A stretch of 64,000 nucleotides of DNA from positions 10,139,226-10,203,225 of the forward strand of contig NC_087074.1 of NCBI RefSeq assembly GCF_026151205.1. The letters run 5' to 3'. Position 1 is the stretch's first letter, and every line of letters starts with the position of its first letter. The notes below the pieces were generated by a model. That model saw only the letters and a list, made by a program, of their open reading frames with translations. It was not told the DNA's origin and did no database searches. Below are positions 21,704-33,700 of this stretch, piece after piece. The stretch is from Bolinopsis microptera. Its lineage: Eukaryota; Ctenophora; Tentaculata; Lobata; Bolinopsidae. The translations under genes and the position numbers were made by a program.

Positions 21704-24700
21704 TTAAAATTTCAATTGCGGGATGTTCCTGTAGAGGTCGAGAGCTTCTGGGTTTCTGAGAGCGCCTGAGGATCCAACCTTTTCACCGCTCACGATCTTT
21801 TTTACTGCTACTTCAACCTGCAATTATGTTCTGTCAGAACTGGGCCCAATTAAAATAACCGAGCTATTGATATTTAATCAAAATTTTGAGGCTGCTAGGA
21901 ACAAATAAAAATCTCGTTTACTTTTTTGCCGTTTATTGTATACGGAATATCAGTCGTTTCCAGTATAACCGCGGGGACATGTCTGGCTGTGAGTTTTGAC
22001 CTGATCGTTACTTTTATCTCTTTCATCAGCTCCTCAGTAAACCTTGAAAAGGACTAATTAAAGTTTAATGTTTTAACTAGTATTTTGTATCGTAGTACGG
22101 TCAAATGAAGTAAGTCCTAAAGATTTAATACCCTCGCCGCGCCCATGGTTGAGAATTTCAATCGCAACAAATCACTGCCCCGTGCGATCTCGGATCTCCT
22201 GATTTCACTACACTACAATAGTATATTATTGAGGAGTCTCCCTGGCGTTTACACGCCGTTGATGGTCGTGCGATGATACCACGGCATGACAAACTTCACA
22301 GCTGAGGACTGGCATGTGCTAGCTACATATTGCGCGTTTAAAACCGCTGAATATAGTACGCTACTATGCATTAAAAGTGTACGGAGATCGCGCGTTGCAG
22401 TTAAAAATTATGGAATTTAAAATCGATTAAACTGTCGTATCAGACGATCGATTGAGACTTTTATATTAGCGAAGTTAAACAAGAATTTCGCCGCGGTAAC
22501 ACCACGCACGATCAAATTTCCCTACTGCCTACAATGTAATTGTTCTACTTTATTGTATCCCAGAGTGGTGTTTGGCGCACGTGATAATCGTTTTCATTAT
22601 ATTAGGCGGTAGGGTGAGAATCCCTGCCACGTTTTTGGTCAGTTTCGCCGGGGCTCATGTCTTTCCTCGAGGGAGCATTAGTGTCTACAGAAAAACTGAC
22701 AAATCCTAGCGAAGTCCAATCCGAACCACATCTTCCATTAGAGGTGGTGCTGGGTCAGCTGGTTACAGAACGGATTGGCCTGGAGAATGGCACAGTCCTG
22801 TTACTCTCAAGTTAACCATAGAGGGGGACAGGCGCTGTTCGCTCACGGCTGGTTCTTGGAGCCAACACCCTCAGCCCCACAGAAGTGGGAGCACTGTCGG
22901 TGGTGGCTCACCCAGATAACGGACAGTGTCTCTCCTTTTTTCTTCTTGGACTTGCATTGTTGCTGGCGAGTCAGCCAGTAGCAATGCAGCATCTCACTCA
23001 CTCAATCACCTTAGCAGTTCGGTCCCTTTTCTGTTTGATTACTAGTCTCACCTGGTTCTTGACCTGTCGCCCTCAGACCTACAGAGGTGGGTGCACTGTC
23101 GGTGGCCTGTCACCCAGGTTGTCGGTGATATCTCTCCCTCTGCCTCCCCTTTGGACATGCATTGTTGCTGGTGAGTCAGCTGGCAGCAGTGTACCATACT
23201 ACTGCGTGTTTACTAATCCCCTCTTAGCTTCCAGGCTAAACTAAAATTATAAACTAACAGAAGCAGGATAGAAGCAAGAAATCATCAGTAGCCCCTCAAC
23301 TTAACAAAGACTGATATCAACCGCTCTGGTACAAGCAACTCTGATAAAGTACGACTCTGCTGCTTCTCTGGGAAGTCAGCACCAACAGAAATGGGGAAAC
23401 TCTCTGATATGAGTGCTGGAATTCTCCGCCGTTTTACTCTACAGGCTAAGTTTCTTGTTATAATTCTATTGTTCTGTTCTTTCATTTGTATTCTGTCTCA
23501 CTCTACTGCATATTGTAGATCGTCAGCATTCATAGAACCAGGGTCTCAGTTACAGTCCTTCTGTTTGTTGACTAGACACACTTTTTGCATCATCTTTCGG
23601 TTTTTGACGGCGTTTAGAACACATCTTGTTTTCTCGATCGTTACTTGCCTCCGTATTGGCTGCTAAACTATTATTATAAACTAACTTTCGTTCCACCCCC
23701 TTGTGTGTATACTAACAACCCTAGATTCCCAGGAACAGGCTTAAATATCTACGAAAATCAAAGCCAAACAGACAGACAGCTACTCAGCCACAATGCAGGA
23801 CAACAGATACTGCTCTGAACCAAGGATAAGTCTGATTGATACAGCTCATGTCTCCCTAGACATTCGCACAGATTACAAGAATGCCAACATCAGACATCAT
23901 GTCTCTTATTAAGACAAAGCTCAACTCTATCCAAGTTCCTGAAATCAGAGTTGTCTAACTGAGATTTGCAGTCAGACATGCATTATACCCCCCTCGACCA
24001 ACCCATCTACTAATCCGTGTCTACAGGCAAGAAATTGATCTCGTCATTTGTAATATAACATGAAATATTATATACCTATTGAAATTCTCATCCTCCACAT
24101 CATACAAAAGAGAACGGCCCATGGCCATACACCACATATCAAAGAGAAAGGCCTCCGGCCAGACATATCAGACCTAACATGATCTATTTTCCTTAAAAGC
24201 CCATGTTTATATAAAGTTTTAGCGTGTAAAATTGATTCACTTTACTTACTTGTTTATAAATTTTACCTCGAACCATGCTTTCACAGAATTAAAATATTAC
24301 CACACGACAGGGCGACAGTTTTTCAAAACTGGTTACATTCTTCCCTCAAGGCGCAGCTCCTACACCTGGTAAATTCCACTCTAATAGCACAACCTCTCAA
24401 ACAGACTCACCGAAGTAATCTTCAGCCATCAAATGCACCGCTGTCAAACCTGATCATGTTACAAGGCATGACTTTTCTGCCACTACTTCATCATTATAGA
24501 TTAGTGATTACTTAGTGTGTAGATGAAACGATATGAGTGTAGCACACACTGGCTTATCAATGAATGATTGATTCATCCAATCAGCGTTATCTTGGTTCGA
24601 ATTGAGATTGCTATATTAAATTTTTCCTATATTTTACGTAACGCGCGAACGCCATTTGAGCACAGTATGTGCTAATGATCTCGCTGTCAATCCTTTAATA

Positions 24701-27700
24701 CGTTTTGCGCGCTGCGCTAGCTACTCTGGTAGCGCGCATGGCGTGTAATTTTATTATCTATTGTTTCAACTTTTTATTCAGTTTTATTCATTTAAACGAT
24801 GTTATTCATTTAAACGATGTTATTCATTTAAACGATGTTAATCATTTGAAACGACTTTACTAGAATTTGTCAACGAAGAAGAACTCTAAATTGTTACCAC
24901 AGCAACCATTCAATGTTGCCATAGAAACTACACACTCTTAACATAGCAACCACACACGGTTACCGTAGCAACTCCAAATCACTACCTAGCAACTAAACAC
25001 TGCTACCATAGTAACTACGTACTGATACTATAGCAACTACACACTGTTACCATAGCAACTACACACTGTTACCATGGCTACTACACACTGTTACCATAGC
25101 AACTACACACTGTTACCATAGCAACTACACACTGTTACCATAGTAACCACACACCGTTACCAGGAACGAGAGCGAGGGTCGACAAGGGGCTATTGCGATG
25201 CAATCTGGACAAGAGTCCAGGCTGGCTCCCTTAGTTCCAACCTCTCGGTACTGGAAACGATACATTTTCTAATCCTCATCACCCATCTCCAAGTTGCAGT
25301 CATACAATAAAATTACAATCTCATCGTACTCACATCTTGAGTTAAGCGCAAAGCGTCACTATGGGACCTTCGCGATGCGAACCAGACACATAGTCTGGAC
25401 TGGTACCTCAGACGCTAACGTGAAACTTACAGAGTATATAGGATATAACAACTTACTCGGGCGTAAGGAGTCGATACGGAGCTATTGCGATGCAATCCAG
25501 GCAAGTGTCTGGACTGGCTCCTAAAACTCCAAACGCTCGGGCGAGCGGCATGGCAACTCTGATTCTTTACAAATAATTATCTTGCCAAACATACAGTACG
25601 CAAAACGAACGCAGATTTCAATTCTTATATAGCGAAATAGCCGAAGTGCGCGGAGGCCGGGGAGAGGGGCTAGCTCCGGCGCGCGGGCCGGGATAGCACC
25701 CCAACATGGCAACGCGCAGCAGAGTAGTGGGGTCGGCCACACTACCGAATACACGAAAAGCCAACCCGGGATTTATTACCCGCACGGCTATATTATTATG
25801 CGCAGTTGAAACCTGGGGGCTCGCCGACCAGGTTCACCGGGTGGAAACTGAAGGCATATATGACCCCCATATCTGAAAGCAGGTTGGGGGCACTACGGAA
25901 AGCTTAGAAGCTCCCGTCACCTACTAACTACTAACTACTTATATTAGGCGTGCAGAATTGAACTTGAAAATTCTGCGCGCATCTTATCTGAGTTGTCACC
26001 GTCGATCTGTAAGTGGGTGGGTTGTAGATCATTTCATATTTTGCGCGGTTTGTTTCGTGTTTACGTATCATGTCACGTCATATTATTACATCGTATGCCA
26101 ACTTTATTGACTGTAATAAAATATTCTGTCTCATCTTAGTTATTATTTGTATCTAACATAAACTAATGCATTTTGATGCTTACTCGACACATCTACAGCA
26201 CCATCGACTATATAGGATTCTTTAAAAGCATACCGCAATATTTATCTTAGTCGCATCAGCTCCAGTTACTTCAGAATGCTGCTGCAAACGCTGTCACTGG
26301 TAAATATAAACATGACCATCTTGCGCGCGTGTACTGCGTGACGCGCGAAACAAGCGCGTCACGCAGTACGTGAGTGGCTAGATTGTAGATTGTTTTATTA
26401 TAATATTATTTGATTATGTTATTTTGTTGTTATGTCGTGTAAGTTTGTGGAGTAGTAGCAAGAAGGTATCGTATACATTTAAATTTGTTCTCTTGATTAT
26501 TTATTAATGATTTTATGTAGGGTCGGCACCAATGTTATTATGGTCTTACCACCGTGTTTTGGTTCAGCCGAAATAAATTTTACGTTGATGTTTTTACAAT
26601 TTGTTTCTCACTCCAGCTGAGTCTGGTAGTGTTGAGTATCATGAATATTTTTCTAGCTCTCTTTTTCCATGTTTTTGCTTCACAGGAGATATTGTGGTCT
26701 TTTTATTGAATATAACTGTAATACATTGATGTAAAGTTTATTTGAATTTTGAAATAAAAAAAAAATGATGACCTGATAAAGCTTCACTGGTTAGATGTAA
26801 AGAAAAGGATTGTCTTCAAAATCTTATTACTATCTCACAAGTCACTGTTAGGATTGGCACCAACTTATCTGCAGGACATGTTCAAGTATGCTCATCATGG
26901 TCACTCATTGAAGCTTATTGTTCCTCTTGTAATTCAAAGTTTGGTGAGCGTAGCTTCTCTGTAATGGCTCCAAAGATCTACAATCGTCTGCCTGTTACCA
27001 TCACCTCAGCTCAATCTTTGGAATCTTTTAAAGCTTTTCTAAAAACTTACCTTTTCAAACTGTCTCCAGATGAACTTGAAAAACTTTATCGATGACTTTT
27101 GTGGTCATATTTGGAATTCGATCTTTGCATAATATATTTAAGTACCATTTTCGGGCTTTAGTATTGACGATACATTTTCAAGCATATGTTATCTTTTAGC
27201 TCAGTATTCATGATATTTTCTGGGATGACTAGTTCAAACACTGCTGAGTATAAGTTGTATCTTAAAAGCGGTGTTATTAAATTTCAATTTATTATTATTA
27301 TTCTTGAATGTAAATGTAAAGTAACATCTGTTCTTAAATCTTTAAATATGTAATCGCTTTTTACCATTCAGTGTCGATCAACTGTTAAATAATCGGCCAC
27401 GAGTTTATCAGCTGATATCATAATTTAATTGGTTTTGACTTGCTGAATTTTATCACTCGGTAATTCATTAAGCTTGTTTCAACAAAATAACACTTATATT
27501 TATTTATTTATTTATTTTTATTTATGATTGATCCGCTCAGATGACTAATATGCTATATTAATGAATTAGAGTAAATTGTAACCCGATGGAAACCTGTGTA
27601 ACAGTCGTCAAGCACCTAAAACTGGTTGCTATGCCTGTAATTAATTAACACATAACTGGTGTCGCGCGCGCAAAATAGGTTCCTTTTGTACATATAATTA

Positions 27701-30700
27701 TAGGGGAGTGGTCTATATTGCGAAGGAGCAGACTTTTGTCGTCATCGTAGGTCAATCGGGCCACCTCATATATCCAAACCCGATTACTTATTCCCTACGA
27801 TCTTTTTGCCTTCGGCAAGAGTAGGGAAAAATGCATCTGCAATACTGTTCCGGGGAGACAAAAACAGGCAATAATAGAAATCAACATACTTCTGGCCATC
27901 TGCCATCTTCACAAACAGCACGACCCTCTCGTCATCCTTGAGTTTTTGTCCCACACAAAGACTGTCTGTAACCTTGTTGGAAAATGAGTCCATGACGTTG
28001 TAGATCTCTGCGCTCCCAAATCTGGGTGAAACAGAACTTGTGAAAATATCGTACACCATTTCTATCTAAGGATCGTTAAAATATTACGTAATTTAAGCCA
28101 GAGTGTTACTGGTTTAGACCCCCGCCTTCCCTCCGTAAACTTTACGCATAAATTGAACTAGCTTTTCCAAACCCCTTCCTCCTGTGTTAGCTTACGTAAT
28201 ATGTGAACGATCGCTAATGGAGTTGAGAGTTATGAATTTATATAATAAATATAGACGACAAATTTCTAAAGATCCTTAACCTCATAGAATAGTGAATTAA
28301 ACACGTAAATTTAGCGCTTTTATCAAACACACATTATATATTCCGACTCGGTGATATCCCAGAAAACCTAGCTATATTGCGGGCAGAACTCCAGAACCCT
28401 GACCAGTCCACGCGGAATTCCGTGTGAACCCTAACCTAATTGCTGATCTTTAATAGTGAACTAAAATTAAGCTGGCCTCTGAGATCGAAATGAACTCTGA
28501 CTACTACCACTACCACACTGACTACTACCACACTATACATTAAATAAAAACATTTAAATAAGTTTCACCTGACACCACCAGGATTGAGAGTACCATCAGA
28601 TCTGCCGTTCATAATCAGTCCTCCTGTTACACTGTCAATTGTAACGAAGTCCCCGTGTGACCAAACACCTGATCATGGTAACATTTTAATAAAATTAAAT
28701 CTCATTTAACTGACTTCATAAGGTGATGTTAATTTGATATATTGATAGTTCATTGTTCATAATAGTTTATATATTGTAGCACAGCAGCTATTTCGCATTG
28801 AAGATTTATAATAATAGACGTATGGGAGTCACTGCACTCATTCAATTTGTGTTCATTAGTCTCAGGAAATCCAATGAGAATTTAAAAATCGAACACCTAA
28901 AACAATTAAATATACACATGAAACAACACACACCGTCATATTTGTCAAAGTAAGCTTTTCTGTACTTGGCTCCGTCCGGGTCATTACCGAAGTAGATTGG
29001 CATGGAAGGGAAGGGTTTAACACACACTAGCTCCCCATCTGTATCATACACTTCCTTACCTGGAATAGTAGGCTTGTTATATTCATAACATTTACTTACA
29101 AATTTACTCATTGTACTTGTTGTGAGGTGTGATAGCGAAATAAAGAGATGTGAAAATTTTAATACTATTTTTAAATTCCTTCAATTTTGATCTTTTTACC
29201 CAAATAATCTTTTCTTTATTTATGATCATAATCATGTCTTCATGACGTAATAAAACGAGCTAACATTTAATTAACAACCTGAAATTAGCATGGGGGGGAT
29301 GCAACGTCAATTAATGTCAGTATTCCATAAAAACCCCAAACTGACATTGACATTAATTGACATTAATTGACATTAATTGACATTAATTGACATTAATTGA
29401 CATTAATTGACATTAATTGACATTAATTGACATTAATTGACATTAATTGACATTAATTGACATTAATTTGTCTTGAAATTTGAGATTATCATTATTCGAT
29501 AGATATTCAAGATATTCACGTCTATGTAAGTTAGACCGGTTCAAAAAAACAAAATGTCCTTGAATAATTATGAGTATGTTCTTATCTGTTGATCCTTAGG
29601 TTCAAAGACCACCAAAAAAAATTTCAGCTTCAAACTCTTCCATCTTCGGTCCCCACCGGCCACGCCCATATTTTATTAGATTCGTTATTCAAATATAAAT
29701 GTCATGAAGGCATTTCGTTTAATGTGGGTTTTAAGTTCTGATGATGTTGAGAACCACGCCCTTGGATGGCCACGCCCATTTAAGAAAATTAAATTTCGGA
29801 AAACCGTATTATTTTAGTTTTATTGTTTAATGATCTGAATTTTTTTCACGTTTCCATATGTGATAGTAGTGAATAAATTGATGATATAAACGTTCTAAAG
29901 TGCTAAAAATATGGTAGAACTACATAATCTCTGGTCGAAAAATATCGTGTCAATTAATGTCAGTATTCCAAAATTTTGCAAAACTGACATTGTTTCGGCA
30001 GTATCGAGATAGCCCGACCACGGTCCGCGGACCACTGTCCGCGGACCACTGTCTGCGGACCACTGTCTACCAGATCATATTACTGTATAATAACAGTATC
30101 CCCTGAATCAAGCAACAGGTGTTTGTGAATAGTTGATTGGTTACCAGATCATATGAATGGTATGTATGGTATCTTGGATGCAATTAGTTACGACTAGCAT
30201 AATTAATTGTAGCGTAGTAAATTACTGGATCAAACTATTGATTACGATTCAAATGTGGTCTCTCGGATATAATTAGTTACGAATAATATTGATTGCTCAA
30301 TGAAATAAATGATTACGATTAAAATGTGGTATATAAGTCGTTCGTTTTTGGTGAAGTATTATCAGTTGCCATCATCAACAACAACAACTGTTCCAATTCC
30401 TGACATGGTACTCTTCTGTCTAATGGACGAAATTAATGGACCCACCGCCTCCCTAGAGAATGCTCGAGACTTCCTATTCCAGAAAAACCTCCTAAAGAGC
30501 TCCATGTTCTGTCCTGGGTGTAATGCATCTATGTCCCTGGTTCCCTGCTCGTCCTCGAAGTCTATTCTTTATATATTGCATGATGTGAACTGATCTCGTA
30601 AGGTTGCTTAATCGTTTAATAAGCCTTGACACCGGCGCTGATTGGAATTCGCGTGCGATGATGTGAACCCTGCTTGACTCAGGGGATGATGTGAACCCTG

Positions 30701-33700
30701 CTTGATTCAGGGGATACTGTTATTATACAGTAATATGACAGTGGTCCGCGGACCGTGGTCGGGCTATCTCGATACTGCCCATTAATTGACATTAATTGAC
30801 ATTAATTGACATTAATTGACATTAATTGACATTAATTGACATTAATTGACGTTGCATCCCCCCCATTAGAATACATAATTGTATATTACCCAATATTCTT
30901 ACAGTTAACCAAAGTAAAGTGATAGATAACGCTAATGACTCGGCAAAAAATAAATATATTACACCGTTTTAATAAAGTTAATACCAGTCAATTATCTATA
31001 CCGAGCCTTGATTTGCCGGGCATGTTTCCTTCCCTGGTTTCAACCTTAAACTAACGTAAATCGTAAAATTACTGTGTATTTTACCTTCTTTAGTGAGTGT
31101 TTGACATTATTATTATTATAGGTACATTCAAATTATAACACTATTCAGTTCTTCACTGAGTCCAAAATCAAGTCCGAATTGTAAACAGGATAGAATGTCC
31201 TGGATACTTGTTATTATGACGGCCCCACTGGAGATTAGAGATGGTCTGAGTTCTGAGAATCTGAAGAACAGTGTCACTTGGTCCGCTTTTTACACAAACT
31301 GTTTTAACATGATAATTGTGAGCAGCTTAGTCCTAATTCAGCTGTTAGTTCACTGCTGGTGCAGTGGGCCTGACTGCTCTCCTTATCATCACCATCACAT
31401 TTCCTCTCAGCTCCCTATTTCTAGCTAATATGATGAGCGGAGTCAGAAGTGCGTTCAAGAGTGGTAGTGTTGTGCTTATCATTATAATACAAACCATCAA
31501 GGCAAAGTTATCGACACTTCCAATGAAAGAGGAACTTTGAAAGTAAAGCTGAAGAACTGCGATTCCTGAGTTACAAACCAAGAAAGCAGCAGAAAGGATC
31601 GAGACTGTGGTGTTCACATGTGACCAGTCAGTGAGCTGTGGGTGATCAGGGTCACGTGCACGAGCTCTGAGCCGGGTCACTAAAAACTGTATCACAAGGC
31701 AAACCAGAACAACACAAATCGGAACTAGATACAGCAATCCTACTAGTAAATCTGGAATCATCCAGTAAACCTTGATTGGTATCAACAAGTCTAAAGCGGT
31801 AAGCCAAATGGACATATTATGACCAACAAAAGAAATGGCAACATTAATCCAGAGGAACACCCAAGGGTGAGGGTCAGAGTCGGGGCCTTCGTAGATTTCA
31901 TACCAGACATCCACTACAGTCAATGAAACTAGGAAAGTGATGACAAGAGTAATTGCTATCTTCAGAGCTGTTGTGTTGACCTGGTGGAAAGGGAAGGATA
32001 CTTTTATCGTTCTCAAAACAGCGAGCACCATGTTGAAGTTAACAGATGAGGCGTAGCCGAGCAGCGACAGTACAGTGTGCATCACCACACACACGGTAGT
32101 AGAGCTAGAAGGAATAAAGTCACGTGACATCAGTAGAACACATATCATGAGGATCAGGTGACCAACACACGTGATCAAATCAGCTGCTGTTATCATGATA
32201 AATAGTGTGTTGGTGAGGGTACCACGGTTTCTCCAGTAGTAGGATAGGACTATGATACAAACAGCTAACACTAGGATACACAAAGGAATGTTGAAGGGGA
32301 CCACGAACATAAAGACACTCTCGTGATTATCATTAAGATCTGCCATCTGAGCTGAAGAGTGGATCAAAAGGACTTATCTGCCATCTGACTTATTTTTATA
32401 AATCAAGCGTTACATTTCAGCCATGTGCAAAATTACAATGACATATTTTGATAAACTAATTGATAATTGGTACTGCAATATAAGTTGCTTAATGTGTGGC
32501 CGAATGACAACTAACTAAACAAGAAAAATAAACTTGATTATATAATAATTAATTCGGCTGAACCAACACATAGCAAGAGGCACATTAACGTTGGGGCCGT
32601 GAAAAGATAGGACTATAGAGGATCAACAAAATATATCAGAAAAACATATTATGCCATAATATTTCTCAGTCTGAAAATACCAATAAATACACTATATCAT
32701 CAACTCAATTCAAAATTTCACTGCGCGAATTTTTCAATAATTTTTAGAAAAGTTGTTCCGGTTTTCATCCCAGTTTTACATCTCACAATTCAACAAGGAA
32801 GTGAAGGATCATGTATAGAGTTTAACATCAAAAAGTTATGTTAGTAGAAGATCACTGATTGGGGGGGGGGGGGGGGGGGAGACTAATATACATAGTTATA
32901 TAATATTGCGGAGTGTAAATAATAAATATATGTGATAAGTTTTAAGAATTTTATCTCTCGAAACACGGCAACATAACCACAATTAACAGTAAAAATAAAA
33001 GAGAGTAACGTACCGTTGTCATCGTAAGCATAGACAGCCATTCCGAGGTTCCTATACTGTAGTTGACCCCTGTGAACGGGCACCTCGGCTACCGAACCAG
33101 AGAAACAGGATATAATGTCTGTACCACCTGAATAGTAATACAATATAAAGCATGATTAGATGATGAATAGTTTGATTTGTTATGGTTATATCACTTTATT
33201 TATGGTTGGTTATATATGACCTTATTTATTTGTACATGTTGATGAATGATAACTAAAGTATTGAGAGGTTATGCCTAAAAAGCTGGTTAAATCATAACTT
33301 GAAAAGATTGTTAAGTTGTTAATTAAGTAAATTTGCTCTAATTGAGGGCACAGTGCAGCTTATTCATATTTAACATCATCACTATCATGGCTTAAGCTAT
33401 TTTAAAATACAGAATAAAAACATAGCCGTTTAGTAAGTAAGTAGGTTATCAAAACACAAAGTCTGGAAGAGTTACAGAGTACAGAATATTCTATAGAGTC
33501 GGGAAGAGGAAATCAGTAACATTACCAGCAATGGAAGCAAGTTGTATGTGCTGTTTGATGTTGTTGTAAACGTAGTCGTATTGGCGAGGAGCCAGTGGAG
33601 CTCCTGTTGACAACATTGCCCGGAGCGAACTGAGATCGTGTGTGGCTCCTGCACCATGGGTGTTAGTTATAACAACAATTATAACTTGAATTAAATTAAA

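Larger units (their letters stand above)
29292..30864. mobile_element. G-capped TIR element B in an AACS intron
   Basis: Starts gggggggatgcaacgtcaat and ends with the exact inverse; flanked by attagcat (29284-29291) and attagaat (30865-30872), an 8-bp candidate duplication with one mismatch. Next to each end is an array of the 10-bp unit attgacatta (29342-29468, about 12 units; 30779-30850, about 7). The middle holds a nested element with a transposase remnant. Confidence 0.8.
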
